A DNA stretch of 28,972 nt from positions 1 to 28,972 of the forward strand of contig DATKOD010000002.1 of NCBI GenBank assembly GCA_035524755.1, read 5' to 3'. This stretch comes from JAGOPO01 sp035524755. Its GTDB lineage: Bacteria; Patescibacteriota; Minisyncoccia; 2-02-FULL-40-12; GWA2-44-9. Numbering within the stretch: position 1 is the first letter of the stretch; each line of letters begins with the position of its first letter. Made by a program: the position numbers and the translations under genes. The notes beneath the pieces are model-generated. The model saw only the letters and a list, made by a program, of their open reading frames with translations, was not told the DNA's origin and searched no databases. This document shows, in pieces, positions 14,904 through 21,637 of the stretch.

Positions 14904-14912
14904 ATTATAGCA
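14904..14912 (-). promoter_or_regulatory. rnpB promoter, extended -10
   Basis: Minus strand TGCTATAAT: a perfect -10 hexamer with the TGn extension. The predicted start is 14897-14898, exactly at the outer end of helix P1. The -35 is weak (TTTCGT at a 17-bp spacing) and overlaps the T-run of the upstream gene's terminator. Confidence 0.8.
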
Positions 14913-14920
14913 TACTTTTA

Positions 14921-14956
14921 CACAAAACGAAAGGCCCGTCCCCGGAGGGGCGGGCC
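14921..14956 (-). terminator. Intrinsic terminator after the 191-residue gene
   Basis: Minus strand: GGCCCG-CCCC / GGGG-A-CGGGCC forms a ten-pair stem with one bulged A and loop TCC (14933-14956), followed by TTTCGTTTT. It lies about 17 bases after the stop codon at 14973. Confidence 0.85.
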
Positions 14957-14972
14957 CGATGCTGGTCGCCGA

Positions 14973-15548
14973 CTATCTGCCGACCAGCTGCTGGAGTCTG
15001 AGCTCGGCGACGGCGTAGATGATCGCCTGCGCCTCGCGCTGGAGCTCGTCGTAGTTGCGGCCGAACTTCTGGATGGCCTCGACGAGGAGCTTCGACTCCA
15101 CGTAGTCCAGTTGGTCGCTGGTCTCGGAGCCCTTCATGACCAGGCTCCGGGCTCCCAGGAACTGCTGCCGGACCTTGCCCTTCAGGCCGCCGGCCTTGAG
15201 CTGGATCGCCATGGCGTCGAACGGGTTGACGTTGCCGTCCTGCTCGATGGACGTCATCTTCAGGTCGCGGACCGTCTCGATGATGGCGGTGCGGACCTCG
15301 GCGGGCTCCGCGCGGCGGCCGTCGGCCTGGAGCTGGTCGAGGATGAACTCGGCGTTCTCCAGGAGCGCGTCCTCGGTGACCTGACCCGCCTGCACGCCGA
15401 TGAACCGCTTCAGCTTCGGGTCCACGGCGGTGGCGTCCCGCTTGAGGCCGGTCAGGGCCTCGTCGAACATCGCCTTCACCTGCTCCTTCACGTCACCATT
15501 GGACCTGTGCTGCGCAACGGCGGTCGTGATCGACTGCATGAGACCCAT
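14973..15548 (-). CDS. Unidentified 191-residue soluble helical protein, extreme G/C-ending codons
   Basis: I do not recognise this protein. It has no signal peptide or transmembrane helix and reads as mostly alpha-helical, rich in Gln, Glu, Ala and Lys, with a lone central motif around NVNPFDAMAIQLKAGG. I chose the ATG at 15548 because AGGAG lies six bases upstream; an in-frame ATG at 15602 is about where transcription should start and lacks a Shine-Dalgarno. Codon use is unlike its neighbours: I count only about nine of 191 codons ending in A or T, and every Glu codon is GAG. The gene is a single-gene unit with a near-consensus promoter containing a perfect palindrome and a strong terminator. 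This points to high, switchable expression, or to recent arrival from a very GC-rich donor. Confidence 0.85.
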   Translation of the reverse strand: MGLMQSITTAVAQHRSNGDVKEQVKAMFDEALTGLKRDATAVDPKLKRFIGVQAGQVTEDALLENAEFILDQLQADGRRAEPAEVRTAIIETVRDLKMTSIEQDGNVNPFDAMAIQLKAGGLKGKVRQQFLGARSLVMKGSETSDQLDYVESKLLVEAIQKFGRNYDELQREAQAIIYAVAELRLQQLVGR

Positions 15549-15608
15549 TGCATTCTCCTGCGTTTTGAACGGTCGTAGCGGGTGCCTATTCACCACGCCC
15601 ATAGTACA

Positions 15609-15637
15609 AGTATAGCATATTAATATGCTATTGTCAA
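15609..15637 (-). promoter_or_regulatory. Near-consensus sigma70 promoter of the 191-residue gene
   Basis: Minus strand: TTGACA (15632-15637, perfect), a 17-bp spacer, and TATACT (15609-15614) with a TGC extension. The predicted start is near 15602, leaving a leader of about 54 nt with AGGAG before the ATG. It is the strongest promoter I see in the window. Confidence 0.85.
15612..15631. promoter_or_regulatory. Perfect 20-bp palindrome filling the promoter spacer: putative operator
   Basis: ATAGCATATTAATATGCTAT equals its own reverse complement. It covers the whole 17-bp spacer and the upstream half of the -10. A dimeric repressor bound here would block RNA polymerase. No adjacent gene is an obvious DNA-binding repressor. 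Confidence 0.7.
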
Positions 15638-15663
15638 ACCACGTATTTCTCTCCCGTATGCCG

Positions 15664-15912
15664 TTATTCGGGCATTTTTCCTGCCTTTTCGAGCTCCTCC
15701 GCCTTCGCGTTTTCCTCATCTTCGCGGTCGGCCGCGTCCAGGAGCCGTATCAATTCCGCTCCTTCTTCTTGGTAGCTCTGCACGAGCGCTTCTGCGGCCT
15801 CGACTTGTGCTGCCTCGGATTCGCGTACGACGGTATCGGCAGCCTGCTCCATGGCTTCCAGGGACGCGCGGAGCGATTCCTTGAGTTGTCGTATCTTTTC
15901 GGTATCCATCAT
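15664..15912 (-). CDS. Unidentified 82-residue acidic coiled-coil protein
   Basis: I do not recognise this protein. It is almost entirely predicted helix: KIRQLKESLRASLEAMEQAADTV, then a long Glu/Ala-rich stretch (residues about 30-76) with heptad-like spacing, ending GKMPE. It has no membrane segment. I chose the ATG at 15912 because it overlaps the stop of the preceding 561-residue gene as ATGA; a longer frame exists but would only add sequence antisense to nothing and overlapping that gene. It is the last gene of a three-gene operon whose members are all charged and coiled-coil-like, so it may be a partner subunit. No good terminator follows, only a weak five-bp hairpin. Confidence 0.75.
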   Translation of the reverse strand: MMDTEKIRQLKESLRASLEAMEQAADTVVRESEAAQVEAAEALVQSYQEEGAELIRLLDAADREDEENAKAEELEKAGKMPE

Positions 15913-17594
15913 GATTTCTGTTTCTTCGTTCGTCGCCGTGCCGGCTCCCGCGGCTTCAGCCATTCGGGCGCTTTCGGAGCGGTTTCCGGTCTGGCCGGAG
16001 TCTCTCGGTATTTCAGGATCTGGTCCCTGAGCTCCTCCTGCCCGTTCACCTTCGCCAAGGCATTGCCACGACGTTTTCCGTAGTCACTCATGACGTCCAC
16101 GAGCTCGCGCAGCAACCGATCACGTTCGGCGATCTCTCCTTCCAGCACGCGTCGGCGGTCCGGCGTTGTTTTCAGATCGGTCAATTCCCGATATCGCCCT
16201 TCAAGCTCTTTACGGATCCGAACCACTTCCTTATCCATGTCCTCAAGCGCTGTGGTGTAGTGCTCCGCCCGCCCCCGGAACGTGCTCAGTGGCCGGTCGA
16301 TGCGGGCCGCAAGGTCTTCGAGAATCCCGTCCCGCGCATCTTCATGGACCATCCGTGTCATGTGCCAATGTTCCTGCCCCCGATATGCCTTCGTGGCTTT
16401 CGTCTTATGCCGGTCGATCCATGCCTCATGATAAGCGACGGAGAGCGCGCCTACCAGCCATCCCTTGGATGCCGCCGCTTTCGCCTTTGCGATGTGTTCG
16501 TCGATCTTCCATTGCTGCTGTTCGAATTTCTTCTTCTGACGGTTCGCGAACGCGGTCGCCGTGAATGCCAGAAAGTCCTCGATGGCCGCACGTTGCTTTC
16601 CGAACAGCCGCTCGAAGAACCCGACTTTCTTTGGCGGGCCGAGTTGTTCAATGAGGTCCGCGAACTTCTTCGCTTCTTCGCGCGTCTTCGGCGACTCTCC
16701 CTTCGCTTCCGCCGAGATGGTAGGCGCCGCTTCGGCTTTCGGCGGAGGAGGAGCTTCGACCTTGGGTGCTGACGCGATCCGCATCTCTTTCATCTTGCGC
16801 TGGAATTCTTCGTACTCCCGATCGCCTGGCTTCCAGCGGATGGTATCGCTGCCAATTTCCTTCTTCGGCGTTTCCTGCGCAGGAGATGGAGTTTCTGTTT
16901 TCGATATCGAGGATTGCTCCGGTTTCTGAGATGTGGGCGGTGGCGAGATTTCGACTTTGGGAGTCGGCGCGACCTGCGTTTCCTTTATCCTGCGCTGAAG
17001 TTCTTCGTATTCCGGGTCGCCGGGTTTCCAGCGGATAGTGTCGTCCCCCACTTCCTTCCTGAGCATCCCCGGCGCCGGGGCCGGCTTCGCAGTCCGCGCG
17101 GCATCGAGTTTGCGTTGAGCGTCAACCGCGCGATCCCGTGCAAGTCCCTTCATCCCCTCCGGAACGACACGCCGTTCGGTCGTGTTACGGAAATCGTTCA
17201 ACTTCTCCAGTGCCTCTTTGGCAAGCCGGTGGATTTCCTGCTCTTTGGTTTCCTTGGGTTGGTCAAAATCTTCGTGGAAATCTGCCGGTGGCGACACGCG
17301 AGGCATGGCTTTCGCCGTTTCCTCCTTCTTCACCTGAGTACGTATCTCATCTTCTTCGATCGCCTTGGTATGAAGGCGGGTCATCGCCGCCTTCTCCGAG
17401 GGTGTCGGCTCAATGGGGACCGGTGGCACCGGTTCCGGCTTGGCGACTGAGTTCTCCAGCTCTTGCATCAAATCGGGCGACAGCACCGGGGTGTTGGATG
17501 GGAATGTTTCCGCAGCGGCCAACTTCACCACCGGACGCTTCATGCGGTATGGCGGCTGCGGAATGGCCAAATCTTCCAGGCGGGACGAGCTCAT
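15909..17594 (-). CDS. Unidentified 561-residue protein with two 37-residue repeats and charged coiled-coil C-terminus
   Basis: I do not recognise this protein. Residues 1-180 are Pro/Lys/Glu-rich and probably disordered. Two repeats follow at residues 179-215 and 244-280, sharing the core DTIRWKPGD-x-EYEE-x-QR, separated by a Ser/Pro linker. Another Pro/Ala-rich stretch runs to about 300. The C-terminal half (about 305-545) is charged and helical, with FFERLFGKQRAAIEDFLAF, a less charged patch KGWLVGALSVAYHEAWIDRH, and a long coiled coil (ALEDMDKEVVRIRKELEGRY onward), ending in a basic tail. No signal peptide is visible. The ATG overlaps the stop of the upstream gene. The layout resembles a scaffold or adaptor with short binding repeats; this is inference. 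Confidence 0.85.
   Translation of the reverse strand: MSSSRLEDLAIPQPPYRMKRPVVKLAAAETFPSNTPVLSPDLMQELENSVAKPEPVPPVPIEPTPSEKAAMTRLHTKAIEEDEIRTQVKKEETAKAMPRVSPPADFHEDFDQPKETKEQEIHRLAKEALEKLNDFRNTTERRVVPEGMKGLARDRAVDAQRKLDAARTAKPAPAPGMLRKEVGDDTIRWKPGDPEYEELQRRIKETQVAPTPKVEISPPPTSQKPEQSSISKTETPSPAQETPKKEIGSDTIRWKPGDREYEEFQRKMKEMRIASAPKVEAPPPPKAEAAPTISAEAKGESPKTREEAKKFADLIEQLGPPKKVGFFERLFGKQRAAIEDFLAFTATAFANRQKKKFEQQQWKIDEHIAKAKAAASKGWLVGALSVAYHEAWIDRHKTKATKAYRGQEHWHMTRMVHEDARDGILEDLAARIDRPLSTFRGRAEHYTTALEDMDKEVVRIRKELEGRYRELTDLKTTPDRRRVLEGEIAERDRLLRELVDVMSDYGKRRGNALAKVNGQEELRDQILKYRETPARPETAPKAPEWLKPREPARRRTKKQKS
16755..16865 (-). repeat. Second copy of the 37-residue coding repeat
   Basis: Encodes residues 244-280 of the 561-residue protein. 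Its core DTIRWKPGDREYEEFQRKM matches the first copy's DTIRWKPGDPEYEELQRRI. The DNA is also clearly similar, so this is an internal duplication. Confidence 0.85.
16950..17060 (-). repeat. First copy of the 37-residue coding repeat
   Basis: Encodes residues 179-215 of the 561-residue protein. The two copies are offset by 195 bp (65 residues) with a Ser/Pro/Thr-rich linker between. Confidence 0.85.
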
Positions 17595-18589
17595 ATGCGG
17601 GATCTGAGGACCGCATCAGTGATCACCGGGGCTTGCTCGGCCGCACGCGACATCGTGTGCTTGATACGATGGCTCGTTTCAAGGTCGTTCACGAGTCCCG
17701 TGAGCCGGGCAAGGTACGACCGCATCTCGCGACGCTGCGGCTCCGTGAGCAGGTGTGCAGACGATGCATACGAATCTTTGACGAAGCTGTATTTGGCACG
17801 GGCAGTGGCGACCGCAGCGGGCGTGTGCTTTGCCCGTTCCTGCGAGATCCTAAGCCGCAGACGGTCCATCATGCCGACAAGTGACCGGCGTTCCTTCGAC
17901 TTGTCCGGTTCGAACGTTTCCGTATCGAGCTTCTCCTGAAGATTCTCCTGTATGTCATCAAGTTGCCGGAGTAGGTCGTCGGCGACTTCGGATATTTTTC
18001 CCTTCCTGACGAACAGGTCCGTCTGGCTCTCCAAGGCCGCGACCATTTCCTGCAGTTTCGTCACCAGTTCATCGTACTGTTCGATCGGCATCAGCCGCTT
18101 GTGGTACTCGCCATAGTCAACCCGACGCCGACCGTAGTGGGCGCTTTCACGTGCCGCATATTCCCGAGTCCACGCGTCGTGCGAGCCAAGGGCGAACTTG
18201 AACGCGTCTTCCATCGTTTCGAACTCCCGCTGCAAAGAATCCTGCACCTCACGTGCATGTCTCATGACGCCAGGCGATGATCTCGCGACCCCGTCGGCGA
18301 TCTCACCGACCTGACGGTGAAGCTCGGAGAGTTTCGTGTGCATTTCTGTCAGGTCCCTGCGTATCCTATCGTACGCTTTGGCGTCCGGGATGCCGGCTGT
18401 GCGCATTTCGAGCATCTGCCCGTCGAGTTCACGGATATGCTCGGTAACTACCGGCAGAAGTTTCTCATATTCGAAAATCCGCTCTTCGGCGGCACGGTCA
18501 TGCCCTCCCCGTTCCTGCAGCCAGGTCTGCTCCCGGATCCGCTGTTCGGATTCGCCCAGGAATGCCTCCGGTTTGTCTGCTCCCTCCAT
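17591..18589 (-). CDS. Unidentified 332-residue coiled-coil protein
   Basis: I do not recognise this protein. It is charged and helical throughout, with no signal peptide or membrane helix. Coiled-coil-like stretches are EHIRELDGQMLEM to HRQVGEIADGV (about residues 50-100), DELVTKLQEMVAALESQTDL, and DLLRQLDDIQENLQEKLDTE (about 205-225). A Tyr/Arg-rich segment, YGRRRVDYGEYHKRL, lies in the middle. I chose the ATG at 18589 because TGATATACT ends seven bases before it, the arrangement of a leaderless message; the longer frame from 18625 would start before that promoter. It is the first gene of a three-gene operon with ATGA overlaps. A structural role is possible but not demonstrated. Confidence 0.82.
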   Translation of the reverse strand: MEGADKPEAFLGESEQRIREQTWLQERGGHDRAAEERIFEYEKLLPVVTEHIRELDGQMLEMRTAGIPDAKAYDRIRRDLTEMHTKLSELHRQVGEIADGVARSSPGVMRHAREVQDSLQREFETMEDAFKFALGSHDAWTREYAARESAHYGRRRVDYGEYHKRLMPIEQYDELVTKLQEMVAALESQTDLFVRKGKISEVADDLLRQLDDIQENLQEKLDTETFEPDKSKERRSLVGMMDRLRLRISQERAKHTPAAVATARAKYSFVKDSYASSAHLLTEPQRREMRSYLARLTGLVNDLETSHRIKHTMSRAAEQAPVITDAVLRSRI

Positions 18590-18596
18590 TGGTATC

Positions 18597-18605
18597 AGTA
18601 TATCA
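18597..18605 (-). promoter_or_regulatory. Extended -10 promoter of the coiled-coil operon
   Basis: Minus strand TGATATACT overlaps the stop region of the RNase H gene. Seven bases (GATACCA) separate it from the ATG at 18589, so the first transcribed base should be the A of ATG. No -35 and no Shine-Dalgarno are visible. Confidence 0.6.
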
Positions 18606-19043
18606 AACCCTGAGCTTCGGAGCACCGTGGCGGTCCAGTGCTTCGTTGACCATTCGGTCTGCTTCGCGGTTGGATTCCCGCGGGATGTGCGAGAACGTGA
18701 CGTCTCCGAAATCCAGACAGGCGTTATGCAGTTGGATGAACAAGTGCATCATTTCGGGGTCTTTGACCTTATACTCACGGTTCATCTGCTTGACCACCAG
18801 CTCGCTGTCGGCCCTCACGGCGACATGTGCCCGGGCTGCGTTGGCCGCACCGATGAGGGATTTGAGCTTGGCAAGCCCACGGATGATAGCCGTGTACTCG
18901 GCGACGTTGTTGGTCGTGTCTCCGATATATTCACCGTGAGCGACCGGCGCGATGCCCGGTCCGTTGACAGTGAAACCGATAGCAGCGGGTCCAGGGTTGC
19001 CCCGTGCTCCCCCATCCGCGTGAATGATGAATCCGTCAGTCAT
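18603..19043 (-). CDS. rnhA: Ribonuclease HI-like protein
   Basis: A 146-residue RNase H fold enzyme that cuts RNA in RNA-DNA hybrids (Okazaki primers, R-loops). All four acidic catalytic residues are visible: D10 in IIHADGGARGNPGPAA, E49 in NNVAEYTAI, D79 in VRADSELVVKQM, and D129 in NREADRMVNEAL. The DGGARGNPG start is typical of the short bacterial/archaeal RNase HI branch that lacks the basic protrusion. I chose the ATG at 19043 for this N-terminus; it overlaps the upstream DHH gene by eight bases. It is the last gene of the operon beginning with the GT2 at 23384. Confidence 0.92.
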   Translation of the reverse strand: MTDGFIIHADGGARGNPGPAAIGFTVNGPGIAPVAHGEYIGDTTNNVAEYTAIIRGLAKLKSLIGAANAARAHVAVRADSELVVKQMNREYKVKDPEMMHLFIQLHNACLDFGDVTFSHIPRESNREADRMVNEALDRHGAPKLRV

Positions 19044-19869
19044 GAGTTGTTTTGAACGGCAGATCAGCCAATGCGGGGACAGTGAACCCGGCAGCGTTGG
19101 CGTGTCCGGACCCGCCATATTTCGCCGCGAGCGCCGCCACGTCTACGATACCCTTGGAACGCATTGAAACATGGATGCCGTCCCGACCGGCTCTCCACGT
19201 AAGACCGAACGGCCGGCCTTCGGCGAGCATGGTCCCGACCTCATGATGGTAAATCTCGGTCGTTACCGCAAGCACCTTGTACCCATCGAAATCGACTTCG
19301 TACGCATCCCGCTCAATGATGGTACGAACTTGCCGTTCCCGGTACGTTCGCAGCAGTGACCCCTGCCTGATGGCCCGCCGCAGTCCGCTCTTACTTTCGA
19401 GGGTCCTGGAAACCTTGTCGAACGCCTTGAATTCGAAGTTCGAGAGCATGAGCCAATCGAAGACCGGCAGGGTTTCGGGTAAGATCAGACGATTCAGATC
19501 CCAGTCCTCGACGATGCGGACGAGAAGCGGCACAGGCTGGCCGGGATTGAAGAACGTCCATGCGAGCGATGCACCGGAATGATCGTTGTCGAACACGCCG
19601 TCACGGGTCAGTACGATCACATCACGCATGATTGCGTGATGGTCGATGCTCGTCACGCGGACGTTGTCAGCGATGAGCCGTTCGGTAACCTTCCGAGGAT
19701 ACGTGAAATCGAGCGTGTAGATCTCCTTATCAATGAGCCCTTCGGGCGGCGGCATCTGGTGGAACACAGGAATGTAGTCGGCGCTCCGACGGAGTTTCTT
19801 GTGCGCTGCCCAGGCAGCGGTAAAGCCGTCCGTGCAATCGGCATGGTAGAGCACGACCGTCTTCTTCAT
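19036..19869 (-). CDS. DHH/DHHA1 family phosphoesterase
   Basis: A 277-residue member of the DHH superfamily, metal-dependent phosphodiesterases and exonucleases acting on short oligonucleotides or cyclic dinucleotide products. Motif I is YHADCTDGFTAAW (H9, D11, D14), motif II lies in YTLDFTYP, and motif III is SIDHH (D76, H77, H78). FDNDHSGASLAW follows and the DHHA1 motif GGSGHANAAGF is near the C-terminus. It resembles the CTDG-type phosphohydrolases more than NrnA. The start overlaps the PGK stop as ATGA. Adjacent RNase H suggests a nucleic-acid turnover pair, RNase H producing short RNAs that this enzyme could finish; that link is inferred. Confidence 0.9.
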   Translation of the reverse strand: MKKTVVLYHADCTDGFTAAWAAHKKLRRSADYIPVFHQMPPPEGLIDKEIYTLDFTYPRKVTERLIADNVRVTSIDHHAIMRDVIVLTRDGVFDNDHSGASLAWTFFNPGQPVPLLVRIVEDWDLNRLILPETLPVFDWLMLSNFEFKAFDKVSRTLESKSGLRRAIRQGSLLRTYRERQVRTIIERDAYEVDFDGYKVLAVTTEIYHHEVGTMLAEGRPFGLTWRAGRDGIHVSMRSKGIVDVAALAAKYGGSGHANAAGFTVPALADLPFKTTHD

Positions 19870-20879
19870 GGCACGGGTACATATCCGAGCACCCGCAGGC
19901 CGGGCATGTCGGTGCCGGCAAGGAATGCAAGCATGGCACCGCCGCCGGTCGATACGAACCCGAACCGTTCCAGTGGGATGCCGAGTTTCGCGATCGCCGC
20001 GATGGTGTCACCTCCCCCGATGACCGAAGAGGCATTCGATGATGCGATCGCCTCGGCGATCGCACGGGTACCGGCAAGATACCGGTCATCTTCGAACTTT
20101 CCCATCGGACCGTTCCAGATGATGAGCTTGGCACCGTCTGCCAGCGCGGCGAATGCTTCGGCGGTCCGCGGCCCGATGTCCAGCTGCCCGTCCGCAAAAT
20201 CGACAGGCAGACTGATACGTGCATCGACCGGTGTCGGGATCTCGATAGCGATCCTACCCCCGACCGCGATGCGCTCCGCTTTGGCGATGAGATTCGTGAT
20301 GACCGGGACCTTGGTCGATGCCTTCGCTCCGCCCATGAAGATGATCTTCCCCTCTGCGGGCGCGTTCATCACACGCTCCAGGTTTGCCGTCTCGTCCGCG
20401 ATGAGCCGTCCCGCATACGAAGGAATGATGAGCGCAGCGCTGGTGACCGACGCATGTTCGCGATGACAGACCGCGAACGCGTTGTTCACATATATATCAC
20501 ATCCGCGCACCAGTTCGCCGGCGAATGCCTCATTGTTGTCTTCTTCACCGGGATTGGAACGGAGATTCTCCAGCAGTGCCACCGTTCCGGCATCGGATAG
20601 GAACGTTTCTTTTGTCTTGAAATCAGGACAGAACACCATTTGGACGTTCAAGATACGCTGCAGCTGCGGCAGCAATCGCTCGAATGACGATACTGAGGTG
20701 ATGTGTGAGCCGATGATGACCCGCGCGCCCGCTCTCACCAAGGCCGTGAGCATGTCACGCTGGCGTTCGATACGGAACGTTTCGGTGATGATGCCGTCGG
20801 GCCCGACCGGCACATCGAAATCAGTCCGCAAGAAAACCGTCATACCGGCAGCAATGGTTGTGACGTCAAGCATTCTCAT
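19866..20879 (-). CDS. pgk: Phosphoglycerate kinase, compact form
   Basis: Transfers phosphate between 1,3-bisphosphoglycerate and ADP in glycolysis. It has 337 residues against about 390-415 normally. Recognisable motifs are LRTDFDVPV (R18, D20; the usual N reads D22), LLENLRSNPGEE, YVNNAFAVCHREHAS, FMGGAKASTKV, LDIGPRTAEAF, WNGPMGKFE, IGGGDT and FVSTGGGAMLAFL. Both domains are present. The usual H-L-G-R-P loop reads SHITSVSSFE, so its Gly-Arg-Pro is lost. The segment between the GGAK motif and LDIGP is shortened by several dozen residues. The gene lies two bases after the tpiA stop and overlaps the DHH gene. It is probably active but divergent. An ATG at 20873 is an alternative start. Confidence 0.9.
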   Translation of the reverse strand: MRMLDVTTIAAGMTVFLRTDFDVPVGPDGIITETFRIERQRDMLTALVRAGARVIIGSHITSVSSFERLLPQLQRILNVQMVFCPDFKTKETFLSDAGTVALLENLRSNPGEEDNNEAFAGELVRGCDIYVNNAFAVCHREHASVTSAALIIPSYAGRLIADETANLERVMNAPAEGKIIFMGGAKASTKVPVITNLIAKAERIAVGGRIAIEIPTPVDARISLPVDFADGQLDIGPRTAEAFAALADGAKLIIWNGPMGKFEDDRYLAGTRAIAEAIASSNASSVIGGGDTIAAIAKLGIPLERFGFVSTGGGAMLAFLAGTDMPGLRVLGYVPVP

Positions 20880-20881
20880 GG

Positions 20882-21637
20882 TCAGGCGATCGATGCCTCT
20901 AGGATACGGACGAAATCCTCGGCGCGGAGCGATGCTCCGCCGACCAGGACTCCGGCGACTTCAGGACGGCTCAAAAATGAACCCGCATTCGCGGCTGTGA
21001 CCGAGCCGCCATACAAGCATGGCACATCCGGGCCCAGGATGTCATGGAGCAATCCGATCGAAGCGCTGGCGCTGTCGGGTGAATCGGGATGCGCTCCCGG
21101 ATTGGTGCTGATCGCCCACACCGGTTCGTACGCGACCAATGTGCGATGTGCTTGACCTATGAGGCCTGCGAATGTCGTCTCCGTCTGCCGGCGCAGCTCG
21201 TCCTGCCATCCGGTCTCGCGAGTACGTTCCCCTACGCAGACGATGGGCATCAGACCGTGCTCCAGTGCACGGTGCAGTTTCGCGTTCACGGTCGTATCGT
21301 CTTCGCCGAGTTTCCAACGCCGGTCGGAATGACCGACGATGCAGTACCTCACCCCCATGCGTTCCAATTGAGCACCGGAGACTTCACCAGTCTGCGCTCC
21401 TTCATCGGTCGACGCGATATCCTGCGCGCCAAGCTCGGCGATGTGTTCCAGGTGGCCCGTGCGGAGCATCACACCGACTTCTTCGATGAACACGAACGGC
21501 GGGCACACGACCAACGACGGCTCGCGCCGTTCAGCGAGCCCCTGGAACCATTCATCGACGTGCGACAGGAGCGCCTGAGCATCAGCAAGCGATGCGGGGT
21601 TCATTTTCCAGTTCGCAACAACGGGTTTTGCGCTCAT
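20882..21637 (-). CDS. tpiA: Triosephosphate isomerase
   Basis: A 251-residue TIM-barrel enzyme interconverting dihydroxyacetone phosphate and glyceraldehyde 3-phosphate. Catalytic residues are present: K11 in ANWKMN, H103 in VGHSDRR, and E171 in VAYEPVWAI. The phosphate-binding LYGGSV and VLVGGASL follow. The conserved GHSERR reads GHSDRR, a Glu-to-Asp change next to the catalytic His. Length is normal. I chose the ATG at 21637 because it overlaps the GalT-like stop as ATGA and gives the canonical start. It is coupled to pgk, the usual glycolytic partner. Confidence 0.96.
   Translation of the reverse strand: MSAKPVVANWKMNPASLADAQALLSHVDEWFQGLAERREPSLVVCPPFVFIEEVGVMLRTGHLEHIAELGAQDIASTDEGAQTGEVSGAQLERMGVRYCIVGHSDRRWKLGEDDTTVNAKLHRALEHGLMPIVCVGERTRETGWQDELRRQTETTFAGLIGQAHRTLVAYEPVWAISTNPGAHPDSPDSASASIGLLHDILGPDVPCLYGGSVTAANAGSFLSRPEVAGVLVGGASLRAEDFVRILEASIA

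Noticed and set aside
15625..16083. 152-codon plus-strand frame over the end of the coiled-coil operon
   Set aside because: Antisense to the 82- and 561-residue genes, Phe/Cys/Arg-rich with no motif, and starting inside the promoter region of the 191-aa gene.
16755..17060. Two-copy direct repeat as a possible mobile or CRISPR element
   Set aside because: Only two in-frame copies inside one protein gene, differing at synonymous and conservative positions. It is a protein repeat.
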